Of a stretch of DNA of 64,000 bases, positions 31,628 through 39,800 are shown piece after piece. A model generated the notes under the pieces. That model made no database searches. It saw only the letters and a list, made by a program, of their open reading frames with translations, and was not told the DNA's origin. The stretch spans positions 248,001-312,000 of the forward strand of contig OZ244910.1 in the NCBI GenBank assembly GCA_965221735.1. The letters run 5' to 3'. The DNA comes from UBA2991 sp965221735. Lineage in GTDB: Bacteria > Chloroflexota > Dehalococcoidia > Tepidiformales > Tepidiformaceae. The position numbers and the translations under genes are program-made. Positions within the stretch are counted from its first letter, which is position 1; the number at the start of each line of letters is the position of its first letter.

Positions 31628-34600
31628 GCGTCCCTCCGGCGCACGCCCGCGACCACCTCGACCCCGTCGAGCGTGAACGTCGTCCGCTGCGCGTCGTCGG
31701 GTGGCGCTTCCGTGTGCAGTTCGACCGAGAGCGTCTCGCCCTGCACGTAGTCGCCGTGCGCGGCCAGCACGCGGGCGATGGTCTCGCCGCCCGCGCACCA
31801 GCTCGTGATCCGGTCACTCAGCTCGAAGTCCGCCTCGCGGCGCAGGTCCTGGATGTGACGCACGAGCTCGCGGGCGATGCCCTCGTCCGCGAGCTCGGCG
31901 CTGATGGCGGTGGCCACCCCGACCGTGTACCCGGCCTCGCTCACGACCGCGTACCCCTCGCCCTCGCGCATCTCGACGAGCAACTCGTCGGGCGCAAGCT
32001 CGTGGCCCGCGACCGTGACGCCCTGGCCCGCGCGGACTGCCGCCGCCACCTCCCCGGCGTCGAGCTCGCCGAGAGCAGCGCGCACCGCCCCCACCTCGCG
32101 CCCGAGCCGTGGGCCCAGCACCGGCAGGTTCGGCTTGATCTCGAACGTGACAATGCCCGCTTCGTCCTCCAGCGTGCTGAGCGCCTTCACGTTCAGTTCC
32201 TCCAGCAGGAGCGCCTCCTGCCGCGCAAGCACGGCCGCCTCCGCGTCGTCGCGGGGGCGGACCAGCACCTCCGCCAGCGGCTGGCGCACCTTGATCGAGG
32301 CCTTCGCCCGCGCCGCCCGCCCCATCGAGGCGACCCGCTTCACGAGCTGCGTCTCCGCGTTCAGCGACTCGTCCACGAACACGTCGCCGCCCGGCACGAG
32401 CGCGACCGGCTCGGGCCAGTCCGCGAGATGGACGCTCTCCGGTGCGTCCCCGTCGACCGAGCGAGCCAGGTTGCCCCACAGCTCCTCCGCCAGGAACGGC
32501 GTGAACGGCGCGAGCAGCCGCGCCAGCGTCGTCAGGGCCGTGTGCAGCGTGAAGTACGCGCTGCGCTTGTCCGCGTCGTCCCCGGAAACCCCGCGCCAGA
32601 AGCGGCGCCGCGAGCGCCGCACGTACCAGTTCGAGAGGTCGTCCACGAACGCCTCGATGGCGCGAGACGCGACCGTCGGGTCGTAGTCGTCGAGCCCGGC
32701 GGTTACGCGTTCGGTGAGGGCGTTCAGCTCGCTCAGGAGCCAGCGGTCCAGCTCCGGCGGCTCGCCTTCGGGGCGCTCGCGCGGGTCCAGCCCGTCGATG
32801 TTCGCGTAGCTCACGAAGAAGCTGTAGACGTTCCAGAGCGTGAGCTGGAAGCGCCGCAGGCTCTCGTTCATGAGCCGCACGCTGAAGCGCCGCGAGCTCC
32901 CCACCGGCGCCGACGCGTAGATGTACCAGCGCACGGCGTCCGCCCCCAGCTCGTCCAGCAGGTCGAACGGCTCGATCACGTTGCCCCGGCTCTTCGACAT
33001 CTTCACGCCGTCCTCGTCGAGGATGTGGCCGTGGCAGATGACGTTCCGGTAGCTGATCTCCTCCGGCGTCGCCTCCGCCGCGTTCAGCAGCGCCGCCTCC
33101 GCGTGCAGCGTGTAGAACCACCCGCGCGTCTGGTCGATCGCCTCGCAGATGAAGTCGGCCGGGAAGGCCCGGTCGAACTCGTCCTGGTTCTCGAACGGGT
33201 AGTGCCACTGCGCGTACGGCATCGCCCCGCTGTCGAACCAGGCGTCCGCGACCTCCGGGATGCGCCGCATCTCCCCGCCGCACCCGTCTGCTTCGCAGCG
33301 CAGCGTGATCGCGTCGATGTAGGGGCGGTGCAGGTCGTCGAGCCCCTCCGCCGCGGCCCGGTCGACCGCCAGCTCCGCCAGCTCCGCCCGTGACCCGACG
33401 ACCGTCACGTCCGGGCACTCGCCGCACACCCAGAACGGCAGAGGCGTGCCCCAGTACCGCTCCCGGCTGACGGCCCAGTCGATGTTGTTCTCGAGCCAGT
33501 TGCCGAAGCGCCCTCGCTTGATGTGGTCGGGCTGCCAGTTGATGCGCGCGTTCCCCGAGAGCAGCCGCTCCCGCTGCGCCGTCGTGCGGATGTACCAGCT
33601 CGGCTTGGCGTAGTAGAGCAGCGGCGAGTCGCAGCGCCAGCAGAACGGGTAGGTGTGCTTGATGCGCTCGCTGCGCAGCAGCAGCCCCCGCGCCTCGAGG
33701 TCGCGGATGACCTCGCGGTCGGCGTCCTTGGCGAACTGTCCCTCACCAGGCAGCCCGTCCGCCATCGTCCCGTGCGTATCGATGGGCTGGGCGAACAGCA
33801 GGCCATGCGCCTTGCCGTCCTCGAAGTCCTCGCCGCCGAACGCCGGTGCGATGTGCACGATGCCGGTGCCGTCCTCGAGCGAGACGTGGTCCGCCACGAG
33901 CACGCGGCGCAGTCCCTCGGTCACCTCGCCCGCCTCCAGCGGCCGCAGGTGGCCGTCGCTCCCGAAGCGGCGAACCGTCGCCCCCAGCCTCTCGGGCCGG
34001 TACAGCGGCTCGTACGCGAGCCCCACCAGCTCGGACCCCCGGAAGGTCCGGAGGGCGTCGCGCTTCTCGCCGAGCACGCTCTCCACCAGCGCCTCCGCCA
34101 CGATCAGCCCTTCGCCCTCGTGCTCGTAGAGGCCGTAGGCGGCGTCATCCATCACCGCGAGGGCGGTGTTCCCCGGCAGCGTCCACGGCGTCGTCGTCCA
34201 GGCCACGATGCTCGTGGCCGTCCCGTCGAGCCCGAGCCGCTCGCGCGCCTCCGCGGGCAGCCGGAACTTGATGTAGACGCTCGGGTCGGAGACGTCGTCC
34301 TGGTACCCCTGCGAGAGCTCGTGGTCGCTCAGGCTCGTCTCGCAGCGCGGGCAGTGCGGCGTGCTCCGGTAGTCCTGGTACACCAGCCCGTGGTCCCAGA
34401 GCTGCTTGAAGATCCACCAGCCGCTCTCGATGTAGTCGTTGTCGTAGGTGACGTACGGGTTCTCCATGTCCGCCCAGAACGCGATCCGCTCCGTCAGCTC
34501 CTCGAAGTCGCCCACATGGCGGTTCACGCTCTCCCGGCACTTCGCGTTGAAGCGGTCGATGCCGTAGGCCTCGATCTCGGGCTTCGAGTTCAGCCCCAGC

Positions 34601-34905
34601 TCCTTCTCCACCTCGATCTCGACCGGCAGGCCGTGCGTGTCCCAGCCCGCTTTCCGGGGCACGCGGTAGCCCCGCATCGTCTTGTAGCGCGCGAACAGGT
34701 CCTTGATGACGCGCGGCATGATGTGGTGGACGCCCGGACGGCCGTTCGCCGTCGGCGGCCCCTCGTAGAACACGAACAGGTTCTCCTCGGGCCGCTCCTC
34801 GATGCTGCGCCGGAAGACGTCGTGCTCGCGCCAGAACTCGAGGATGCCCGTCTCGAGCTCGGGAAAGCTGACACTCGGATCGACTGGACTGAAGAGATGG
34901 GACAC
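31624..34905 (-). CDS. ileS: Isoleucyl-tRNA synthetase
   Basis: A 1093-residue class I synthetase. The HIGH-equivalent is in PTANGRPGVHHIMPR, WDTHGLPVEIEVEKELG follows, and KMSKSRGNVIEPF is the KMSKS loop. The editing domain spans about 190-400 (AWTTTPWTLPGN) and an anticodon-binding domain follows. The length and the GRPGVHH variant fit the long IleS type found in Thermus/Chloroflexi-like bacteria. GTG with GGGAGG 5 nt upstream is chosen; the frame stays open to 35040 but runs through the T-box. Expression should be controlled by tRNA-Ile charging. Confidence 0.95.
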   Translation of the reverse strand: MSHLFSPVDPSVSFPELETGILEFWREHDVFRRSIEERPEENLFVFYEGPPTANGRPGVHHIMPRVIKDLFARYKTMRGYRVPRKAGWDTHGLPVEIEVEKELGLNSKPEIEAYGIDRFNAKCRESVNRHVGDFEELTERIAFWADMENPYVTYDNDYIESGWWIFKQLWDHGLVYQDYRSTPHCPRCETSLSDHELSQGYQDDVSDPSVYIKFRLPAEARERLGLDGTATSIVAWTTTPWTLPGNTALAVMDDAAYGLYEHEGEGLIVAEALVESVLGEKRDALRTFRGSELVGLAYEPLYRPERLGATVRRFGSDGHLRPLEAGEVTEGLRRVLVADHVSLEDGTGIVHIAPAFGGEDFEDGKAHGLLFAQPIDTHGTMADGLPGEGQFAKDADREVIRDLEARGLLLRSERIKHTYPFCWRCDSPLLYYAKPSWYIRTTAQRERLLSGNARINWQPDHIKRGRFGNWLENNIDWAVSRERYWGTPLPFWVCGECPDVTVVGSRAELAELAVDRAAAEGLDDLHRPYIDAITLRCEADGCGGEMRRIPEVADAWFDSGAMPYAQWHYPFENQDEFDRAFPADFICEAIDQTRGWFYTLHAEAALLNAAEATPEEISYRNVICHGHILDEDGVKMSKSRGNVIEPFDLLDELGADAVRWYIYASAPVGSSRRFSVRLMNESLRRFQLTLWNVYSFFVSYANIDGLDPRERPEGEPPELDRWLLSELNALTERVTAGLDDYDPTVASRAIEAFVDDLSNWYVRRSRRRFWRGVSGDDADKRSAYFTLHTALTTLARLLAPFTPFLAEELWGNLARSVDGDAPESVHLADWPEPVALVPGGDVFVDESLNAETQLVKRVASMGRAARAKASIKVRQPLAEVLVRPRDDAEAAVLARQEALLLEELNVKALSTLEDEAGIVTFEIKPNLPVLGPRLGREVGAVRAALGELDAGEVAAAVRAGQGVTVAGHELAPDELLVEMREGEGYAVVSEAGYTVGVATAISAELADEGIARELVRHIQDLRREADFELSDRITSWCAGGETIARVLAAHGDYVQGETLSVELHTEAPPDDAQRTTFTLDGVEVVAGVRRRDA

Positions 34906-34947
34906 TTCCGGCCTCCCGCGCGCGGATTGCCGGGACGGACAATGGAT

Positions 34948-34978
34948 ACAAGAAAGCCCGTCCCGGTCAGGGACGGGC
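34948..34978 (-). terminator. Intrinsic terminator of the ileS T-box
   Basis: On the minus strand GCCCGTCCC-TGACC-GGGACGGGC is a perfect 9-bp stem followed by TTTCTTGT, 43 nt before the ileS start. It is the attenuator hairpin that forms when tRNA-Ile is charged. Confidence 0.9.
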
Positions 34979-35231
34979 GCAACACCCGCGGTACCACCCT
35001 GCTTCCCGCACGAGGCGGGCGCTCTGCGGAGCGCCATCACGCTCCTGCCCTCGGTAACGGGGGGCGGTCCGCACCTGCGGACACGTTCCGTCCGGGTCTA
35101 CTTGCCGGCGCCGCCGGCGTTCGGCCGGAAGCTCGGGAGGGATGTTCACGTCCGCCTGCAGCGCCCCCTCGCACCGAACGGGGCTCGCTGAGCGCAGGAA
35201 CGGGACGCTACTCGTCTCCGTCAATGCCTCT
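34948..35231 (-). ncRNA. T-box riboswitch leader, isoleucine-specific
   Basis: The 380-nt stretch without a gene before ileS holds a T-box. The antiterminator box AGGGTGGTACCGCGG is at 35000-34986; its UGGU is complementary to the ACCA end of tRNA-Ile. The specifier loop has an AGTA upstream strand, GTGAAC before the specifier and then ATC (35143-35141), an isoleucine codon. A terminator with a U-tract closes the leader. Uncharged tRNA-Ile would pair with specifier and antiterminator to allow ileS transcription. Confidence 0.93.
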
Positions 35232-35237
35232 GGAGCT

Positions 35238-35266
35238 AGTGAACCAGCGCCCCGTGAACGGGTCAA
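35238..35266 (-). promoter_or_regulatory. Promoter of the ileS leader (TTGACC-17-TTCACT)
   Basis: On the minus strand TTGACC (35266-35261), a 17-nt spacer and TTCACT (35243-35238) are followed about 7 nt later by the predicted 5' end of the T-box RNA. Confidence 0.5.
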
Positions 35267-35285
35267 ACACGCGCGGAATGGTCGG

Positions 35286-35825
35286 CTAGAACTGCTGCAG
35301 CGAGTACTCCGCCGCGCCCAGGCTGACGCCGAATCCCATGATCACCAGCGTCAGGATGAGCCCGGTGATGCTCAGCACCATCGAGGTGATGCGCAGGCGA
35401 CGGAGGTCCTTGTCGGAAACGGTCCCGCCCCGGGCCTGCTCCTCCATCGCGTCCACCTGGCTGGGGCCGACCACGAACATGTGCAGCCCCACCAGCACGA
35501 TCATTACCACCAGCAGCACCATCTTGATGACGAACACGACGCCGTAGCGAACGTCGAAGAACGCCGTCCCCTCGACGATGTTGTGGTAGTCGCGCCAGGT
35601 CATGATCAGGTAGGTGCCGCCGATCAGGATCAGCAGGAGGCCGGCGCCCCCGATCCAGCCGAAGCGCGTCGTGATCGTGCGCATCGCCGCCACGCGCGTC
35701 TGCAGGTCCTCGATCTGGCGGGAGGCGGGCACCCAGGCGAACGCCAGGAAGAACTGTGGCCCCACGAACAGCGCGATGCCGAGGACGTGCAGCCAGACAG
35801 CGGCGATATGCAGGAAGTTCTCCAC
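35286..35825 (-). CDS. Four-TM membrane protein (DUF2269/CopD-like)
   Basis: A 179-residue integral membrane protein with four helices: IAAVWLHVLGIALFVGPQFF, GGAGLLLILIGGTYLI, VVFVIKMVLLVVMIVLVGL and ITSMVLSITGLILTLVIMG. His residues in helices 1 and 3 (WLHVLG, VGLHMFVVGP) are placed as in CopD/DUF2269 proteins, where they may bind haem or copper. Function unknown. It ends 20 nt before the ileS leader promoter and has no visible promoter of its own in the 80-nt gap upstream. Confidence 0.78.
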   Translation of the reverse strand: MENFLHIAAVWLHVLGIALFVGPQFFLAFAWVPASRQIEDLQTRVAAMRTITTRFGWIGGAGLLLILIGGTYLIMTWRDYHNIVEGTAFFDVRYGVVFVIKMVLLVVMIVLVGLHMFVVGPSQVDAMEEQARGGTVSDKDLRRLRITSMVLSITGLILTLVIMGFGVSLGAAEYSLQQF

Positions 35826-35905
35826 GAACGCGCCTCCTCGGGGTGGCCCCGGCCTGCGAGCTTAGGCGCGCCCGACGCGCGAGCGCAACGGTGGCCGTCC
35901 GCCGT

Positions 35906-36709
35906 TCAGGCGGAGGCGCTCACCGCCGCCGCTTCGTCTTCGGGCGCTGCCTCGGCGCCGATGGGCGCGAGCAGCCGCTCGCGCACCCAGCGAGCCATCC
36001 CGCGAGGCTGGGCGAAGGTCAGCTCGTGCCCCGCCCCGTGCGCGATCCGCAAGGGCCAGCCCCGTTCCCGCGCCAGCTCCACCACCGGCTCGAGCGGCGT
36101 GACGCGGTCGGCATCGCCGTGGATGAGCGCGACGGGCGTGCCCATCTCCGGCGCGAGCCGCCGGGCGTGGCCGGAGAACACGATGTCCTCCATCCCCCCG
36201 CGGTGGGCCTCGGAGCTGTGGTTGAACATGTCGATGATCATCGGCAGGGGGTAGTCCGGCTTCGCCAGGTGGGCGAACGGTCCCCACAGGTAGCGCAGGG
36301 AGTGGACCGGCCGGCAGAGGAAGTGTCCGGCGCCGGGGTTCCGCATGTAGCGGTCGCGCGAGATGCTCCTCGAACCGATGTAGCGCAGCCCCTCCTCGAT
36401 CGTGTCGTACACCGGCAGCCCGGCGAGGCCGACCCGCTTGAAACGACCGGGGTGCCGGCTCGCCACGCCCAGCGCCACCAGGGCGCCCATCGAGTGGCCG
36501 AGCAGGTAATCCGGCTTCACCGCCTCCACGATGTCGTCGAACGCCGCCGCGACGCCTTCCAGCGTGTAGCTCGCCGGGTCCGGCTCGCCCCCGTAGCCCG
36601 GGAGGTAGGGCGCGAACGTCCCCACTTCCCCCTCCAGTTCGCGCCGCAGTGGCGCCCACGCTTCGGGGTTCGAGACGTAGCCGTGGATGAGGAGCAGGCG
36701 CGGGGCCAT
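35906..36709 (-). CDS. Alpha/beta-fold hydrolase
   Basis: A 267-residue serine hydrolase. RLLLIHGYVSNPEAWAPL has the HG oxyanion loop, LLGHSMGALVAL the nucleophile elbow GHSMG, ALIHGDADRVTPLEPV the acid Asp and HGAGHELTFAQP the catalytic His. Typical of esterases, lactonases or ester/C-C hydrolases. ATG overlaps the stop of the upstream thioesterase gene by 1 nt (TGATG); the pair may act together on acyl-CoA or ester compounds. Confidence 0.86.
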   Translation of the reverse strand: MAPRLLLIHGYVSNPEAWAPLRRELEGEVGTFAPYLPGYGGEPDPASYTLEGVAAAFDDIVEAVKPDYLLGHSMGALVALGVASRHPGRFKRVGLAGLPVYDTIEEGLRYIGSRSISRDRYMRNPGAGHFLCRPVHSLRYLWGPFAHLAKPDYPLPMIIDMFNHSSEAHRGGMEDIVFSGHARRLAPEMGTPVALIHGDADRVTPLEPVVELARERGWPLRIAHGAGHELTFAQPRGMARWVRERLLAPIGAEAAPEDEAAAVSASA

Positions 36710-37185
36710 CAGTCGGCCTCCGCGACGGCGCGGCGCTCGAAGGCGAGCTTCGCCTCCTCGTGCGAGATCAGCGAGAACTCGGCCTTCGTCGCGCAGCAGA
36801 GCCGGTCCTCGGAGTCGCGAAGTTCGGCGATCGTCGCCGCCCGGTGCTGGCCGATCTCGGAGATCCAGGCGGTGACGGCGTAGGGCTCGCCCGGGCGCAC
36901 GATGCGGGAGTACTCGATCTCCCCCCGGCGCGTCAGGCCGAACGAGCCGCTGAGCACGTTCACCGCCCAGGCCATGGCGTCGTCGAGGATGGCGCCGAGC
37001 ACGCCCCCGTGGATGACGCCGGGGGCGCCTTCGTGCGCCGTCGACGGCGTGTAGTCGGCCAGCACGCGGCCGGCCTCCTCGTCGAGGTAGAACGCGACCT
37101 GCAGCCCGTCCTCGTTGGCCGGATCGCAGACGTAGCAACAGGTTTCGACCGCGAGGTCGTCCCGCGTCAGGCGGCGGCGCGCCAT
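36709..37185 (-). CDS. PaaI/hotdog-fold thioesterase family protein
   Basis: A 158-residue hotdog protein. GVIHGGVLGAILDDAMAWAV is the catalytic HGG(V)xxxxxD segment of PaaI-type acyl-CoA thioesterases; a second half with YAVTAWISE and LCCATKAEF completes the fold. Several Cys near the N-terminus (ETCCYVCDP) are unusual and could bind a metal. AGAGG lies 7 nt before the ATG, with TAGACT (37208-37203 on the minus strand) further upstream. Followed by an overlapping alpha/beta hydrolase gene. Confidence 0.83.
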   Translation of the reverse strand: MARRRLTRDDLAVETCCYVCDPANEDGLQVAFYLDEEAGRVLADYTPSTAHEGAPGVIHGGVLGAILDDAMAWAVNVLSGSFGLTRRGEIEYSRIVRPGEPYAVTAWISEIGQHRAATIAELRDSEDRLCCATKAEFSLISHEEAKLAFERRAVAEAD

Positions 37186-37281
37186 ATCGATGCCTCTTCG
37201 CCAGTCTACAAGGGGCCACGACCCGGCTGTGTGGGCGAGCGCACCGCCGTAGCCGTCTGGTCCCGGAGCGGGAAGGGGTCG

Positions 37282-37287
37282 TAGCAT
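37282..37287 (+). promoter_or_regulatory. Leaderless -10 box (TAGCAT)
   Basis: TAGCAT ends 7 nt before ATG 37295; a nearer in-frame ATG at 37286 lies inside the box. Confidence 0.45.
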
Positions 37288-37294
37288 GATCCCC

Positions 37295-37714
37295 ATGAAC
37301 GAGGGCGAGCGGGAGAGCCTGGCCCGAAAGAGCAGCGCGGATCGCGTGCTGGAGCGCGCCGCCTCCGAGCTGGAGGTCCTGCTGAAAGAGGCGAGCGCCG
37401 CCCTGCGCCCCTTCCCCTCCTTCCCCAACGCCTTCTTCACCAACGCCATCGAGTGCGATCCCGGCCCCGCCGGCGACCCCGAGCGCGGCTGCGTCGTCGT
37501 GGGCGAGGACGGCGAGCTCTACGAGCTCGAGTTCGGCGTCGACCACGATGCCGTCGAGCTGACCGGCTCATGGGATCCGGTCACCGCTCGCAAGGAGGAG
37601 AAGCGCCCCCTCGACCTCCACCCCCGCGACTACGTCGTCTACGCCTACAGCGGCCTCATCGCCGTCACCGAAGCGCTCCTGGAACGCGCCGCCGAGGAAG
37701 AGGACGACTCGTGA
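37295..37714 (+). CDS. Conserved-looking soluble protein of unknown function
   Basis: A 139-residue acidic protein, not recognised. It has a helical first third (ADRVLERAASELEVLLKEAS), a beta-rich centre (RGCVVVGEDGELYELEFGV) and a helical end (SGLIAVTEALLERAAEE). No signal peptide or membrane segment. It is translationally coupled (GTGA) to the membrane TPR protein gene that follows, so the two probably work together. Confidence 0.65.
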   Translation: MNEGERESLARKSSADRVLERAASELEVLLKEASAALRPFPSFPNAFFTNAIECDPGPAGDPERGCVVVGEDGELYELEFGVDHDAVELTGSWDPVTARKEEKRPLDLHPRDYVVYAYSGLIAVTEALLERAAEEEDDS

Positions 37715-38487
37715 AGACCCTCCTCAAGGTCATCCTGATGCTTGCCGCCCTCGGAGCGCTGGTCGCCGTCCTCGTTCGCCTGTTCGGCCGTCCGCAGCAG
37801 AGCGCCGAGAGCGGCGAAGCCCGGGAGTCGATGCCCGACCTGGAGGAGGTCATCGGCGACACCCGCCTCCGCACTGCCGCCTCCTACCTCGACGAGGGCA
37901 ACGTCTACTTCAACGTCGGCCAGTACGCCCTCGCCGTCGAGCGCTACACCCGCGCCCTCGCCGAGTCCCCCGGGATTCCCGCGGCCCTCTACAACCGCGC
38001 CACCGCCCACACCCGCCTCGGCGCCTTCGACGAGGCACTCGCCGACTACGACGCCGCCCTCGAGCTGACCCCCGCCGACGGCGACGCCCTCAACAACCGC
38101 GGCATGCTGCGTCTCTACCGCGCCGAACCCGCCGAGGCGCTGGCCGACTTCGAGCAGGCCCTCGTCCTCAATCCCGATGACGCCACCATCATGGTGAACT
38201 GCGGGATGGCGCAGCTCGAGACCGCCGCCCACGAGGACGCCCTCGCGAGCTTCGAGCAGGCCGCGAGTGTCGTCCCCGGTGACCCCGCCGCCCACTACGG
38301 CGCCGCCCAGGCCGCCGGCGCCCTGGGGAAGCGCGAGGTGGCGCTGGAGCACCTGCGGGAAGCCTTCGAGATCCAGCCCGCCTACGCCGCCGAGGCCGCC
38401 GGCGACGCCCGCCTGGCCCTCCTCGACGGCGACGAGGAGTTCATGAAGCTGCTGCGGAGCACCGCCGAAGAGAGCGCAGAGGAGTAA
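37711..38487 (+). CDS. Membrane-anchored TPR-repeat protein
   Basis: A 258-residue protein with an N-terminal membrane helix (LLKVILMLAALGALVAVLVRLFG) and about five tetratricopeptide repeats from residue 60: ASYLDEGNVYFNVGQYALAV, AALYNRATAHTRLGAFDEAL, DALNNRGMLRLYRAEPAEAL, ATIMVNCGMAQLETAAHEDA, AAHYGAAQAAGALGKREVAL. TPRs are protein-binding scaffolds. GTG start overlaps the previous stop. Confidence 0.85.
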   Translation: MKTLLKVILMLAALGALVAVLVRLFGRPQQSAESGEARESMPDLEEVIGDTRLRTAASYLDEGNVYFNVGQYALAVERYTRALAESPGIPAALYNRATAHTRLGAFDEALADYDAALELTPADGDALNNRGMLRLYRAEPAEALADFEQALVLNPDDATIMVNCGMAQLETAAHEDALASFEQAASVVPGDPAAHYGAAQAAGALGKREVALEHLREAFEIQPAYAAEAAGDARLALLDGDEEFMKLLRSTAEESAEE

Positions 38488-38489
38488 CC

Positions 38490-38777
38490 ATGCCCGCCAC
38501 CCGCTTCGTCCTGCTCTACGACTACGTCGAGAACGTTGTCGAGAAGCGCGCCCCCTTCCGCGCCGACCACCTCGCCCTCGCCCGCGAATACGTCGACCGC
38601 GGCGAGATCGAGATGGCGGGAGCCTTCGCCGACCCCGTCGACGGCGCCGCTTTCGTGTTCACGGTCGAGGATCGCGCCCGCGTCGAGGCCTTCGTGGCCG
38701 CCGATCCCTACGTCGCGAACGGGCTCGTGCCTTCGTGGCGCATCAGGGAGTGGACGGTCGTCATCGGCGGCGACTAG
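38490..38777 (+). CDS. YCII-family protein
   Basis: A 95-residue YciI-like protein with a dimeric alpha-beta barrel. FVLLYDYVENVVEKRAPFRADHL contains the conserved Tyr/Asp and His positions of the family, and VDGAAFVFTVEDRARVEAFVAADPYVANGLV is typical. Some members have peroxidase or ring-cleavage activity, most have no known role. AGAGGAG lies 6 nt before the ATG. It follows the TPR gene by 2 nt. Confidence 0.85.
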   Translation: MPATRFVLLYDYVENVVEKRAPFRADHLALAREYVDRGEIEMAGAFADPVDGAAFVFTVEDRARVEAFVAADPYVANGLVPSWRIREWTVVIGGD

Positions 38778-38780
38778 CCG

Positions 38781-39782
38781 CTACTGGCCCTCGCCCCAGC
38801 AGGTGATATCGCCCTTGTCCTTGAGGGCGCAGGTGTGCCTGACGCCGGCGCTGACAGCCACGAACCGATCACCCCCGGGCGCGTTGCTGGCATACGCGGT
38901 CGCCCCCCAGCAAGCGACACGGCCACCGGTGGTCACCCCGCAGGTGTGCTCCGCTCCGGCACTGACAGACACGAACTCGCCGTCCGGCGGCGTCGCCTGG
39001 CCGTGGCCGTCGGCGCCCCAGCAGGCGAGGGAACCGTCGCGTTTCACGGCGCAGGTGTGTTCCGCGCCGGCGCCGATTGAGCTGAATAGCCCCTCGGGCG
39101 GCGTGGCCTGCCCGGAACCGTCACGTCCCCAGCAACTGATCGTGCCGTCGGCCCGAAGAGCACAGGCGTGATGTCCGCCTGCCATCACGGAGACGAACTC
39201 GCCGTCCGGCGGCGCGGCCTGGCCGTACACGTTGGCGCCCCAGCAGGCCACCGCGCCGTCCCCTGTTAGCCCGCACGTGAAGTTGGCCCCTGCGCTTGCC
39301 GAGACGAAACCCCCGCGTGGCGGTGTGCTCCTGCCCTGTCCGTCGTTCCCCCAGCAGACGAGGGAGCGGTCGCTCTTGAAGCCGCATGCGTGAGCCCACC
39401 CAACGGTGACGGAGGCGAAGTCCCTGCCCTGCCAGGTCGTCCGGCCGAAGGAGTCCCAGCAGACAACCACTCCGTCGGACTTCAGTCCGCACGTGTGTTC
39501 AGTGCCGGCGGAGACCGACGTGAAGTCGCGCCCGTCGCTGGGGGAGGCCGGCCTCCGCTCGCCGGTTGTCGCCCGTGTCACCAGCACGGCGATCAGCACC
39601 AACACCACCACAACGCCCACGCCTCCAACCAGGGTGAGAAGGGTTCTCTTGCGCAGGTCGCCTCTGTCTTCCCCCTGCTCCCCCGTCGCGGGCTGGGGAA
39701 CCAGGAGGTACTGCGCCATGACCGCAACGCTTACGAGCAGGGCGCGCCGCGTCCCCTTACGGAGGCCATCCCTCCAGTGCAC
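38781..39782 (-). CDS. Membrane-anchored RCC1-like beta-propeller with Cys-rich repeats
   Basis: A 333-residue protein. One hydrophobic stretch near the start (LLVSVAVMAQYLLV) and a clear transmembrane helix (LLTLVGGVGVVVVLVLIAVLV) precede seven repeats of about 38 residues, each of the form SVSAGxxHTCGLKxDGxVxCWG...GQATPPxG. This is the RCC1 blade pattern, closing a seven-bladed propeller outside the cell. Every repeat has two Cys about 10 residues apart, consistent with one disulfide per blade. GTG is set by a -10 box 6 nt upstream. Binding partner unknown. Confidence 0.82.
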   Translation of the reverse strand: MHWRDGLRKGTRRALLVSVAVMAQYLLVPQPATGEQGEDRGDLRKRTLLTLVGGVGVVVVLVLIAVLVTRATTGERRPASPSDGRDFTSVSAGTEHTCGLKSDGVVVCWDSFGRTTWQGRDFASVTVGWAHACGFKSDRSLVCWGNDGQGRSTPPRGGFVSASAGANFTCGLTGDGAVACWGANVYGQAAPPDGEFVSVMAGGHHACALRADGTISCWGRDGSGQATPPEGLFSSIGAGAEHTCAVKRDGSLACWGADGHGQATPPDGEFVSVSAGAEHTCGVTTGGRVACWGATAYASNAPGGDRFVAVSAGVRHTCALKDKGDITCWGEGQ

Positions 39783-39788
39783 CTCCCC

Positions 39789-39794
39789 ACCGTA
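39789..39794 (-). promoter_or_regulatory. Leaderless -10 box (TACGGT)
   Basis: On the minus strand TACGGT ends 6 nt before the GTG of the RCC1-like gene. It lies within 7 nt of the stop of the upstream LLM gene on the same strand. Confidence 0.4.
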
Positions 39795-39800
39795 GCATCC

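Noticed and set aside
34906..35040. ileS start at 35040
   Set aside because: That stretch is the T-box antiterminator and terminator RNA; GTG 34905 has a good Shine-Dalgarno sequence.
38781..39719. The near-identical RCC1 blades as a CRISPR-like or tandem DNA repeat
   Set aside because: The repeat is at protein level with codon variation, so it is a propeller, not a nucleotide array.
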